Part shown: positions 48,098 through 58,636 of the stretch, one piece after another
Numbering within the stretch: the stretch's first letter is position 1
How the letters are laid out: the number at the start of each line of letters is the position of its first letter
Assembly: GCA_964019415.1 (NCBI GenBank)
Contig: OZ025874.1
Coordinates: 2,184,512 to 2,248,511 of the forward strand
DNA from: Ianthella basta
Lineage: Eukaryota; Porifera; Demospongiae; Verongiida; Ianthellidae
DNA length: 64,000 nucleotides
Reading direction: 5' to 3'
Notes under the pieces: model-generated
What the model saw: only the letters and a program-made list of their open reading frames with translations
Databases searched by the model: none
What the model was told of the DNA's origin: nothing
Program-made: the position numbers and the translations under genes

Positions 48098-48892
48098 ACC
48101 GTGCGGTTTCAGCGCATTCTTCTACGTTACCCTAGTTACGCATGTGACACCGCGTGATGTGCGCGTGCCAGGGCTGCCTCAATTGATTACGTCACGCCAT
48201 CGTCTAGGAATGTCACATCTGGTACAAGACGTAGAGGCGAAACGACAAGTTAGATACCGGAGCAGGTAAGCAGGAGTCCATTTCTTGTATATATGGAAAA
48301 CGAAGTAGGCCACGCGCGGCGCAAGACATCACGGTAAGTTGAGTATCCCACGGTCGCCATTTCTGTGACGTATGTTACGCGTACCCACTGAGACAGGAAG
48401 TCACGAGAGCGTCATGTGACTCTAGCTGTTGGAGGAGGCAAAATGGGTTTCTTCAGTAAATCGCCATGTGGGACCTCAGAACAGCCGAATGTTTCACAAC
48501 GAAGGTAGAGGTGTGATGGTAAAAATGTTTTCTAACTTTTCCATGTGTCCGCTTTTGATACCAGTTTTCTATCGCGAGTTATTATGTGCGAAAGCTTCGA
48601 CCGCGAAGAAGGAAAGTGGTTTTCCCAACATAACTCTCCAATGGATTCGTTTTTCAACTGCGGACACATGGAAAAGTTAGATCGTGTGACTGCGTACTGT
48701 TCTATGCCCTCTAATCCGCTCTCAGTCTCTCCACCGACTCCCACACAGCGATTGAGTGCGTTTTTAGATGTACTGTCCTCGGCCGCGATTCTCTGTCTAG
48801 GAAACTGTCACTGAAATAATTGTTATACAAACGTGAAGTACTATAATGCAGCTACAGTTTCATGTATAGCTTAGCTTGTTCTGGTCTTAACT
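48098..48892. other. GC-rich stretch with nested inverted repeats
   Basis: No gene. CTAACTTTTCCATGTGTCCGC-type arms at 48,531-48,551 and 48,659-48,679 are inverse complements. Phrases at 48,058-48,090 (CGCATGTGGGTTATGGCA) recur inverted at 48,958-48,984, suggesting a larger foldback of about 900 bp. Confidence 0.5.
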
Positions 48893-49505
48893 CTAGGAGA
48901 AAGAAGGGAGAATACGAAGGTCAAAAATCGGCCGCGCGAAGCCACATTGTTTACATAGGTGCCATAACCCACATGCGAAAGGAGACTGTTGAGGTGTCAA
49001 GGTGACACCTCCTCTGGGGGGACTCGAGGTTGACAATTCACCGCTTGCAATCGAAGGGCTAATAGGGATGTCCTCCAATGGGGGAGCAAGGTTGCTGTCC
49101 TCCTCTTCCTCAGCTACAGTTCCGTCTTGTGGGCTGTGGGTGTGGTCAGAAGAGGGGGTGTGGTCAGCGGGCGGTGATGGAGGGAGCTCCTCATCACCAT
49201 CAGATAGCTCTTCCTGTATTGCATCATCATCTTCCTCTTCCAAATCTGTTGGTTTCTGCTGATCATACACCAGTGGTATTATAGCAAGAGCTTCCTTGCA
49301 GAACTTTGCTCTCTTCCTCGTGTCCTCATACTTGGCACCCAGTCTGTCCCTCTTCCTCCGCAGACGCTCTTCCTTGTTACAAGTGTCCCTGACTTCTTCC
49401 CTCAAACTCTCCAGTTCTTTATTGCATTTTGCGATCTCTGTGTTCACCTGTGTGAGTTCGGTTTAGAGCTGAGGTGCGTTCTGGCAACAATACCTGCAGG
49501 TCTTT
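48893..49505 (-). CDS. Coiled-coil and acidic exon of the minus-strand CARD gene (unit D)
   Basis: Read from an acceptor (cctccctttctactgctaccaag) the minus strand gives ALKTCRYCCQNAPQL, an in-frame stop (TAA near 49,465), then TELTQVNTEIAKCNKELESL, EEVRDTCNKEERLRRKRDRL and KYEDTRKRAKFCKEAL, a strong coiled coil. Next come IIPLVYDQQKPTDLEEEDDD, a Pro/Ser/Thr acidic linker and GGVTLTPQQSPFACGLWHLC to a stop at 48,893. Fragments of the same exon occur at 21,546 and 56,945-57,440. The stop before the coiled coil means this copy can be translated only from the internal ATG at 49,447 or by another splice form. Probably decaying. Confidence 0.55.
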
Positions 49506-49751
49506 AGAGCACTTGGTAGCAGTAGAAAGGGAGGAGTCAATGACAGAGCAGTATGAAGTGGAAGATGGAGCAAGGCAGTGTTTCATACAAGGGGGAATCT
49601 AAAGTAGTTAGCTAGGCGCACACAGTGCCCCTGATATATGGCTACCACGCCTCTTTCTGGTTTAAAAACTACCCAAAATCCTAGTACATAAGACTAGCAA
49701 AAGGGGGGTTTCTTTGCACCCCTGGATCCCCCTCTAGATCCGCCACTGAGC

Positions 49752-49879
49752 TAGGCTACAAGGATCTTTGACGAAGGAGGGCTGTTGTGTGTACCCGACA
49801 ACATTAGGAATGGGTGGGCTCCGAGCCATAAACAGACTCACAAATGATTCAACCACTGCTAGGGCTGTAGCTGTCTCAT
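49752..49879 (-). pseudogene. CARD-exon 5' fragment (unit D)
   Basis: The minus strand carries SFVSLFMARSPPIPNVVGYT and QQPSFVKDPCSLA, matching the 5' part of 2,133-2,535. It ends abruptly at TGGCGGATCTAGAGGGG, an element end, so the CARD core is lost. Confidence 0.65.
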
Positions 49880-50035
49880 TGATTTATGCGTCCTCCGGCC
49901 AAATTATCAGTCACGAGGGGTCCGACACGACTCACTCAAGCGTACGAAATTTCGAAATCCACCGGATTTCAAATGGATTTCTGGATTTCTGGATTTCACG
50001 AGGATTTCACGTGGATTTCTGGATTTCTGGATTAG

Positions 50036-50376
50036 CATGGGCGGATTTAGGGGGGGTCCAGGGGGTCATGTGACCCCCCCCTTAGCCTAGACCCTAAGAT
50101 TTTTTCAAAGCAGAAAATGGCAGTAAGCAGTATTTATGGCATAGAAAGGGCTATGAATCAACTATGACACAATCATTTTTACCATAAACCTGCCCGATGT
50201 GATTGTACAGTAGTCCAATATGCCAAAATTGGCTTTTACTTCAATGCCACCCGCTGGCGGCCATTTTTATGACGTCACAAGCGTTTTTTATTGCAATAAA
50301 GATGGCCGCTTAGATGTGGGAAATTTGAAAAATTACTTTGTGACCCCCCCTTTACAAAGTCCTGGATCCGCCCCTG
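50036..50376. mobile_element. MITE with CA(G/T)GGGCGGAT ends
   Basis: The ends CATGGGCGGATTTAGG (left) and the inverse of CAGGGGCGGATCCAGG (right) continue inward as GGGGGGTCAC/GTGACCCCCC. ATTAG duplications flank it (50,031-50,035 and 50,377-50,381). The 5-bp duplication and CAGGG-type ends resemble those of the 6.5-kb element at 32,415-38,952. Confidence 0.75.
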
Positions 50377-50757
50377 ATTAGTGACCTGTTTCTGAGCAGT
50401 ATAAGCCATTATAGGCCAATTCGGACCGATTTTAGCAATGAGGCGTCTGTGATAGCTTGCGTGCGGCGCCTTAACTTGTCTAGTCACCAAAACTACGTAG
50501 CCCAGACTCTCGCTGGCAGCCTCAGCCGTCACACTATTGTTGTAGGTTGTGGTTAGTAGTTTACATAACACCTAATACTGCTATGAGGTGTGAACCACGA
50601 ACATAATGGCCGTACTCGTTCTTTTGAAAACGGAAGCGCTGAGGACTTAAAGACTTTATTGCTTGCTGACGCAGGCCCGTACGCAGCTGGGAGATTGGAG
50701 GGTTCTTCTGCTCTCAAAGTGGAAATTATGGTTATCAGCTCAGTTTAATGAGTAATG

Positions 50758-51191
50758 GGATCAACTGTCTTTAACGGACACGACTATATTATGGCATAAT
50801 GACGTCACCGGAAGCATTCTGTGACAACCCCGACATCTTTGGGCTAGCTTCGGTTGCCTCTTCAACAACTTAGCTTTGGGCACACTCTATAACAAACACA
50901 AAACATAACCCTAACCCTAACTTTACAGATGGCCCGAAGCTAAGTTGTTATAGCGTGCGCCCAAAGCTAAGTTGTTATAGCGTGCGCCCAAGGCTAAGTT
51001 GTTATAGCGTACGCCCAAGGCTAAGTTGTTATAGCGGGCGCCCAAAGCTAAGTTGTTATAGAGTGTGCCTAAAGCTAAGTTCTTGAAGAGGCAACCGAAG
51101 CTGGCCCAAAGATGTCGGGGGTTGTCACAGAATGCTTCCGGTGACGTCATTATACCATAATATCGTCGTGTCCGTTAAAGTCAGTTGATCC
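50758..51191. mobile_element. Foldback element with internal 27-bp tandem repeat
   Basis: Arms of about 130 bp start GGATCAACTGTCTTTAACGG and end in the complement, with phrases ATGACGTCA.CGGAAGCATTC and AGCTTCGGTTGCCTCTTC in both arms. The centre holds five copies of AGCTAAGTTGTTATAGCGTG plus CGCCCA, and a telomere-like AACCCTAACCCTAAC at 50,909-50,923. It lies directly before the unit D transmembrane exon and has removed that gene's CARD exon region. Confidence 0.85.
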
Positions 51192-52054
51192 AAGTTATTA
51201 ACTCTTATACTTTCTTTTGCTGTTCCTATGATGGTCCTTCCATGTGCTGCTGTGGTAGTCAAGGGACTACCCATCTGTCTACCCCCATGGCCTTTCACTA
51301 ACATCTGGCAGCAACGGGTGTGCTGGGAAGGTATGCCTTGGACTTGGGGTACCGGTATGGAAGAATGTGGACTCTCCACAGCCACTCCAGGTACACAGAG
51401 TGATAGGCATCAATATAGACTATATTTGGGATCAATGAGTAGATACATACTGTTGGCAAGAGCATGACAGAAGGATCGCTGGATTTACCAGCCTATTACA
51501 CCAACATTGGTGTTGTAGCTATGTTTTTGCCAATAGTGACACATTATACATATAGCACAAAAGTGCCCTACTTCTCAAATTTATTGCATTAAATTGTAGA
51601 AGAATCTTTAGAGCTATAGCTGTATAGAGTGGGAATTATTGGCAGGCATGAAATTTGGCTGATTTGCTAAGAGGTCTAGGCTTTGGCAGGATTAAATGTA
51701 GCGGATTCTGCATCCTATATAATTACTAATGACATTCCACAATATGGCAATGATGGAGCACCATTGGCTCTGTGCGAAATGGGGCGTTTTCCAAACTTTG
51801 CTTCAAAAGTCTTTACTGATATCCAAAGTTGTGAGCAAAGGAATTTCTTTACTATTCAAGTGACCGCCAAGGTGTCAATTATACAAGAACCGAACCATTG
51901 CAACTGAACTGGGCTGGTTGTGCCGCATTGGTTGCATGGACCAAACTGATTAAAGTAAACAAATGAATTTACAAGTGTGAATGTTAACCCTAACTGGCTT
52001 TGGACCACTTCAAATCATGTAGGTTAATGCTTGCACACATTGTGAACACCCCCC

Positions 52055-52450
52055 TATATAGTCTCACACGCCAGTCCCCCTGCGGAAGGGTCTGGTATTA
52101 TTGCATACATCAACTTGTGTCTAGGACAAGATCCTGTCCTGGCCAATCAGATTTGCTGATTGCCATATGACATCAGCCTAAATCTTGAGACATGCTGTTG
52201 GCTTGTTTGAAGGAAATGGTTGGATTTACTGCTACTTTACTCGAGCACACTCTAAGAACAGAGCAAGAATGAGTCTTACAAGCAAACAAAGTAAATTCAC
52301 TCATCGCACTGCCTCCCTACGGGCAACATTGTGCAAGAGTTAACCACAATTACACAATAATTATATCCCTGTGGTACAGGTCAGCTTACACATTACTACC
52401 AAACCCTTCCACAGGGGGTGTAGCATGCGAGACCAGCCCTCTATATAGCT
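52055..52450. mobile_element. TIR element in the TM-stalk intron (unit D)
   Basis: Counterpart of 30,136-30,540 at the same intron position. The left TATATAGTCTCACACGCCAG and right GCATGCGAGACCAGCCCTCT plus ATATAG ends are imperfect inverse complements. Confidence 0.55.
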
Positions 52451-53619
52451 ATTGCATTTTTCTGTATATAGATGAGTCATTGAGTACAAGTTCTGTGGTT
52501 GTCACTACCGAGCACCCACAGCCAACATTACCTAGCAGTGGAGTGGACACTGAAGGTTTGTTTTGCGTGTTCTTCTACTTTAAGTGTTGGGGATATAATG
52601 AGGAGTATCGATATATTCAGTAACGTGTCTTTGCTAGGGCTTCAAAGCTCTAGAGTTAAAATTTCTTCTTCTTATAATTGTGGCTATAATAATATGTATA
52701 TTGCATATTTGCTTGTGTACATAGATACACCATTAAGTACGAGTTTTGCGGCTACTACTGCCAATCACCCACAGCCAACGTTGCTTAGCACTGGAGTGAA
52801 CACTGAAGGTTTGTCTTGCTTGTTCACCTATAGCTATTTGTGCACTGGTATAAGGATTCATGCTACATATCAGTTCTTGCTTCCATCGTGTATTATGAAT
52901 AATATGAAGTATTCGTGGACCTATGTTAGCACCTGTTCATTGTACTCCTGATTACATACAGATGAACAGGTGGAGAAACCAGACTTGAATCTTACAACAA
53001 AAGAGCTCCAATCCCTTCAGACCATTAGTAAAGATGATCTAGTGTGGGTAGAGATTGGCGTGACTGGAGCTGGGAAAAGTGCATTAGGGAACTTTCTTCT
53101 CAGACAGGAAGTGTTTAAAGTAGGGCAACCCCTACATTCTGAGACTTATAAGGCTCAGTTGGGCTGCTCTGAGGTGGACGGACAGCGCTTGTGCATTGTG
53201 GATACTCCAGGGTTTGGTGACACACGTATCATGGGAAAGACAAACGAAGAAGCAGAGAACCTGGCCAATGCTGCAGCCAATTTGACTGTGGAACTCAGCA
53301 AGACAATGCTGATGGCAAGGCATGGTGTTCATACTTTCTTTGTGGTCGTTTCAGCCAGTGACAAACAATTGACTGGCATCAAAGAGCTGCTGGACCTGCT
53401 TAACATTCTAGGCAACATTTGGGATCATACCATGCTGGTGTTCACCCGTGGAATGGAGTTTCATGAAACAAGTGAAGACAAGCAATATGAAATATGTGAG
53501 GCTATGTTAAACAACCATGAGTGCCCTGAAATATGGAAGACTCTCATTGAGAAGGTTAATTAAGAAGCGATATGTGATTGTAGAATCAAAGTATTGGAAA
53601 GATGACAGACAATATCATG

Positions 53620-54308
53620 AAAGACAACGTTCGGAACTACACATGGTAAGGAAAGAGGGGGGAATGGAAAAACGGCAGTGAACCGGACCAGCACCGGCAA
53701 CCTCCAGATCTTTAGCCGACCCTTTAGCAGCCGGGTCACTGATCACCGCCAACAGCCACTGATCCATTCCCTCCTTATATGCCAATGTGGGCGGGCAAAG
53801 GAGGCTCTGGATAGAGCCCGCCCACATTGGCATATAAGGAGGGAATGGATCAGTGGCTGTTGGCGGTGACCAGTGACCCGGCTGCTAAAGGGTCGGCTAA
53901 AGATCTGGAGGTTGCCGGTGCTGGTCCGGTTCACTGCCGTTTTTCCATTCCCCCCTCTTTCCTTACCATGTGTAGTTCCGAACGTTGTCTTTCATTAGCG
54001 TCACCATGGTACATAGACCATCTTAATCAACATTTCCGATAAGTCACTGATTAGTCAGTGCCCGGTGTGGGAGTTTCAAAGGAGGCTCTGGATAGAGCCC
54101 GCCCACATTGGCATATAAGGAGGGAATGGATCAGTGGCTGTTGGCGGTGACCAGTGACCCGGCTGCTAAAGGGTCGGCTAAAGATCTGGAGGTTGCCGGT
54201 GCTGGTCCGGTTCACTGCCGTTTTTTCATTCCCCCCTCTTTCCTTACCATGTGTAGTTCCGAACGTTGTCTTTCATTAGCATCACCATGGTACATAGACC
54301 ATCTTAAT
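53620..54308. mobile_element. SINE-like insertion, rearranged, inside the GTPase exon
   Basis: Three copies of one sequence: a truncated one inverted (53,621-53,800), one direct (about 53,803-54,040) and one direct (about 54,080-54,308). A 14-bp duplication CAGACAATATCATG flanks them (53,606-53,619 and 54,309-54,322), as for LINE-mobilised insertions. The sequence has GATCTGGAGGTTGCCGG and GGTCCGGTTCACTGCC, resembling a degenerate tRNA-type B-box region. Another copy lies at 55,315-55,640. Confidence 0.7.
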
Positions 54309-54645
54309 CAGACAATATCATGCGAGAAAGGTTAAAGAATTTAAAGAGCATTCCTCTGCCATTGTGGCTGCTCATGGCCCATACAAAGATACACTGCATT
54401 CTGTGGTCCGAGAATATATTGAGACTGCCAAGCTTGAGTTGCACCATGAATTCAATGATATGGACTCCCCAGAGGCTGAGATTGCTGCACTGCAGGTTGC
54501 CTTTCAGAACATCAAAGCTATGTTACACAAACTCATTAGAATTAAACGTGCTGGTGGAATTGACACTGAGCAGTTACAAGAGATTGCTAAAGCAAAGGAA
54601 CAAGAACTGTCAAAAGTTCGCAATCAAAGGGATGAGTTATATCAG

Positions 54646-54897
54646 CAGTTCTTGAAAGAGCAGGAAGAAAAGCGCAAGGCTCAAGAGCAGTTCTTGAAAG
54701 AGCAGGAAGAAAAGCGCAAGGCCCAGGAGCAGTTTCAGAAAGAGCAGGAAGAAAAGCGCAAGGCTCAGGAACAGTTCTTGAAAGAGCAGGAAGAAAAGCG
54801 CAAGGCTCAGGAACAGTTCTTGAAAGAGCAGGAAGAAAAGCGCAAGGCTCAGGAACTGTTCTTGAAAGAGCAGGAAGAAAAGCGCAAGGCTCAGGAA
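54646..54897 (+). repeat. 42-bp in-frame tandem repeat, six copies
   Basis: Encodes six copies of QFLKEQEEKRKAQE (14 residues, two heptads) in the coiled coil. Units A and B have a single copy (VLKEQAEKRKAKE, FLKEQEEKRKAQE), so the expansion is specific to unit D. Confidence 0.95.
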
Positions 54898-55113
54898 GCA
54901 GAAGACAGAGCAAGAGAGGCACAAAGGGAGGCCGAGAAACACGCACGTGAGACAGAAAAAGAGTACGGAGAGAAGCCTACATTGGAAAGGGTTGTAGATG
55001 AACTTATTCAATTGGGATTGGAATTGCGATTGGGACTTGTACTTGGATTTGGATTTGGGTTGGTAATTGCATTTTGCATGACAATACTTTTACTCAAAAG
55101 GTTACTTTACTAG

Positions 55114-56944
55114 GCACCCAGCACAGTATATATAAGAAAGAAGAAAACAGTGATACATACATATACATGCATGAACTTAATTAACTAAATTGGGATGTAT
55201 ATATATTATTGCATGTTACTTGAAATCATTAACTATATGGTATATATACTCTGCTGATCGGAGCTGTAGATGTGGCTATTATGGGGATAAGGGGTTAAGA
55301 CTAAGAATATTATCGAGCCAAAGATGGTCTATGTACCATGGTGACATCAATGAAAGACAACGTTCAGAACTGCACATGGTAAGGAAAGATAGAGGGGGAG
55401 GGGGAAAATGGCAGTGAACCAGACCAGCACTGGCAATTGACCTCCAGATCTTTAGCCGACCCTTTAGCAGCCGGGTCACTGGTCACTGCCAACAGCCACT
55501 TATCCATTCCCTCGTTATATACCAATGTGGGTGGGCTCTATCCAGAGCCTACTTTAAAACTTCCATGCCGGGTACCGACTGATCAGTGACATTATTGGAA
55601 ATGCTCAATTTCCGATGTCACAGAACATTGTCTTCAAACCAAAGGTGGTACCAAGGAACATGCAAGAACCAATCTCATGCAAGGCCATTCATGGAATGGC
55701 ATCATCTGCAATTAAAGATTGAGTGATCTTAAGCATCATGCAACTGGTAAGTCTGTGTATGCACTTTAAGCTGTAAGTAACCTCCCCTAAAGATGATTAC
55801 CCAAGTTGAGTGATTATTGCGAATAAGCTACAATAATCGCATGTATGGTGACATCATTTTTGTTTTATCTATTTTAATAGTATTATGTTGTACAAGCTTG
55901 TATGTGTATATACTACGTTCATGCTGTAGATTGTGTAAATAGGTGGATCGACTAAGAGGATTATAATTATACAAATTCAAAGATACATGTATTTATATAC
56001 ATAAATTGAATGGTCGTGAATGTATAATTATGTAGAGCATAATTATGTGTGTGTGTGCATGTGTGTGTGCACGTGTATGTGCAAACATGTGTGTGTCTGT
56101 ATGTGGTTTGTGTATGCGTGTGTGAAGCCATCCCTAGGGAGGACTTGCACACTATAAGTATATAAGAGCAGACCTTGCTTCCGCATGGAAGTGTGCCTTC
56201 ATGTAAACAGCCAGCCCCTTCGACTTTGTCCACATTTCGTTTTATCATAATTTATCCCTGACAGCTGTAGCATGCATGCACACCACAGGGCCAAAGAGTT
56301 GACTGCAAGCACAAAATCATTGCATCTGATCTATTTAGCTTGCAAGGCTGTAGCTGTTCCTTTATTTATGATTACAAAGCACGACACTTTTCTGACCTCT
56401 GGGAGTCAACCTTAATACCATTTCTACATGCATGGCATAATTAGAGACCACTCCATGCAGAGGATTGGGAAGATGACAATTGCAAAGTATGATGTGAGAA
56501 CTAGAAATATTGAGGAGCTTAGCTAGCTATAATGTACCCATGCAACAACATCAGGAATGGGGAGGCGCTCAAGCCAATAAATAGACTAATGAATGATCGA
56601 CTCACCATTTTTAACACGCACTCTGGCTAAACTACTGGTCGCCTTCTACACCCATACACAAAACAGAGAGTCATCGGGCAATTAGCTACAGCTAATGTGG
56701 CAGCCATTTTCCCAAATGTGTAGAAAAGTGTAATAAAGTATTACGTATACGTAAATGTTGTGTGACAACCGTCAGTATATAGCATGCATGCAAAACATGA
56801 ACTTAGTGCACACGTGAGTGAAATGAAGTAAAGCAATTGTAATCAAATACATGCAGCATGTTGCCATGGCTACATATCATCCATTCCACTGGGCATGTAG
56901 TCGTGGTCAAACTCCTCCCCGCTATTCCTTGCCTTCTGCCCCTA
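55114..56944. other. Unit D 3' flank and unit E relic
   Basis: Contains a further copy of the SINE-like sequence (55,315-55,640). From 55,640 it holds a relic of the usual GTPase gene 3' flank (CAAGGAACATGCAAGAACCAATCTC, a piece of the dsRBD-like exon out of context at about 55,650-55,680). An imperfect TG stretch lies at 56,048-56,130. 56,118-56,560 parallels 40,660-41,050, and relic promoter sequence of the next unit extends to about 56,720. No intact gene. Confidence 0.55.
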
Positions 56945-57440
56945 CAGTGTCATTGGGAGGGACTCGAGGTTGGAACTTCACAGCTTGCAATTAATCGAAG
57001 GGCTGATAGGGATGTCCTCCAGTGGGGGAGCAGGGTTACTGTCTTCCTCGTCCTCATGCTACAATTCCATCTTGTGGGCATTGAGTGTGGTCAGAAGAGG
57101 GGGTGTGGTCAGCGGGAGGTGATGGAGGTGATGGAGGTGATTGCATCATCGTCTTCCTCTTCCAAACCTGTTGGTTTCTTCTGATCATACACCAGTGGTA
57201 TTATGGCAAGAGCTTCCTTGCAGAACTTTGCTCTCTTCCTTGTGTCTTCATACTTGGCACCCAGTCTGTCCCTCTTCCTTCGCAGATACTCTTCCTTGTT
57301 ACAAGTATCCCTGACTTCTTCCCTCTAACAGTTCTTTATTGCGTTTTGCGATCTCTGCGTTCACCTGTGTGAGTTCGGTTTGGAGCTGAGGTGCCTTCTG
57401 GCGACAATACCTGTAGGTCTTTAGAGCACCTGGTAGCAGT
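56945..57440 (-). pseudogene. Coiled-coil exon relic of the minus-strand CARD gene (unit E)
   Basis: Strong nucleotide similarity to 48,990-49,500. The minus strand opens well (ALKTYRYCRQKAPQLQTELT, QVNAEIAKRNKEL), but a deletion near 57,327 shifts the frame before the EEVRDTCNKEE region. The acidic linker is also shortened. Confidence 0.75.
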
Positions 57441-57600
57441 AGAAAGAGAGGAGTCAATGACAGAGCAGTATTAAAGTGAAAGATGGAGCAACTGATGAAG
57501 GCAGTGTTTCATACAAGAAAACTGAACCTTCTTTTACGTACATACATCACATTGTCACAAACACACATGCTGCGAGTTTTGTCACACCACACACACTGCA

Positions 57601-57730
<130 letters not shown>

Positions 57731-57890
57731 CTGTGAGTACACACGCACAACACACAACACACTCTTCAGCCACCATCAGGTCCAGGTCATCAAATACTTC
57801 ATGTCACAGAGATGTACTATGTACATTCCTTCCTGCACAACTTCCAACACAACCCATGCCCCCACATTATTGCTATATACATGTACTGCA

Positions 57891-57892
<2 letters not shown>

Positions 57893-57968
<76 letters not shown>
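57893..57968. repeat. (TG)n microsatellite
   Basis: About 75 bp of TG, again directly next to an LYAEQ-type minus-strand exon (57,968-58,025). With the CA tract at 57,601-57,730 it forms an inverted pair. Confidence 0.95.
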
Positions 57969-58025
57969 ACATACAGGATTGCTTGTTCCACTTCAGAATG
58001 CTCTGGAGCTGTTCGGCATACAAAT
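57968..58025 (-). pseudogene. Paralogue of the small LYAEQLQ-type exon (unit E)
   Basis: Reads LYAEQLQSILKWNKQSCMC on the minus strand after a TGCAG acceptor; the upstream CCATCTTCCC part of the acceptor is deleted. Homology to the array ends near 58,250. Confidence 0.4.
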
Positions 58026-58636
58026 CTGCAGTCAGTGGCAGTGTAAGCATGCAGTCAATATGAAGCATTCAACACACCTAAGGGCAACACAGAGCAGTGA
58101 GTGTCTCATGGTAAATCGGCAGTTATTCTCCATGATACATGATGAAACTGGACTTGTGGATATATATCAGTGTAAACTCAGCAGTCCCTATAATAATGCC
58201 AATGTGTCAAATTTTCACTGATAGAGAAATACAGCTGGGTAGCTACATATTGCATGTGTGGCACGATATGCTCCAGAGAGTTAGCGTGGTACCGTGTGTT
58301 AAAGAGTACCTCGGTACCACGGTACCACGCATACTTCGCACAATACAGAAGTTGCATCATAGTATTATGCACACAGAGTATACATTGCAGTACATACATT
58401 TAATACATAACAGACTGGTACCTTCAGTATTAATTGCACTGTATTTCATCTGTCCTGCAGATCACGCTGCATCCTTTCTGAGGATCATACTGCTAACAGT
58501 TTTATATTTGCACGAAGATTTTGCACTTGTACTGTTTGATTGTTACTGTTTGTCTGTTGCTAAGAAACAGTGATTGCTACTAAGAAACATAGGTGATATT
58601 TGCACGCGTATCAGTTAGGTCCTGTAGAAGTTCAAC

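Larger units (their letters stand above)
51196..55113 (+). pseudogene. Unit D AIG1 GTPase gene, broken; C-terminal membrane anchor
   Basis: Recognisable parts: TM/Trp-rich exon ending 51,390 (LSFAVPMMVLPCAAVVV, PPWPF, MCWEGMPWTW-type with VCWEG); stalk exons 52,472-52,555 and 52,725-52,808; GTPase exon from 52,962 with GVTGAGKS and DTPGFGD. The frame stops at 53,561-53,563, where AGGTTAATTAAGAAG shows a TTAA duplication relative to units A and B, and a 689-bp SINE-derived insert follows. Homology resumes at 54,323 with a coiled coil containing six 14-residue repeats. It ends not in the dsRBD-like module but in LGLVLGFGFGLVIAFCMTIL, a probable C-terminal transmembrane anchor like those of several vertebrate GIMAPs. 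The CARD exon is missing. Confidence 0.8.

Noticed and set aside
48429-48814. Overlapping frames on both strands sharing NFSMCP and ADTWKS
   Set aside because: The shared peptides come from a 21-bp inverted repeat read on both strands, not from a gene.
50909-50923. Telomere or chromosome-fusion point at AACCCTAACCCTAAC
   Set aside because: Only about two and a half units inside a foldback element; too short for an interstitial telomere.
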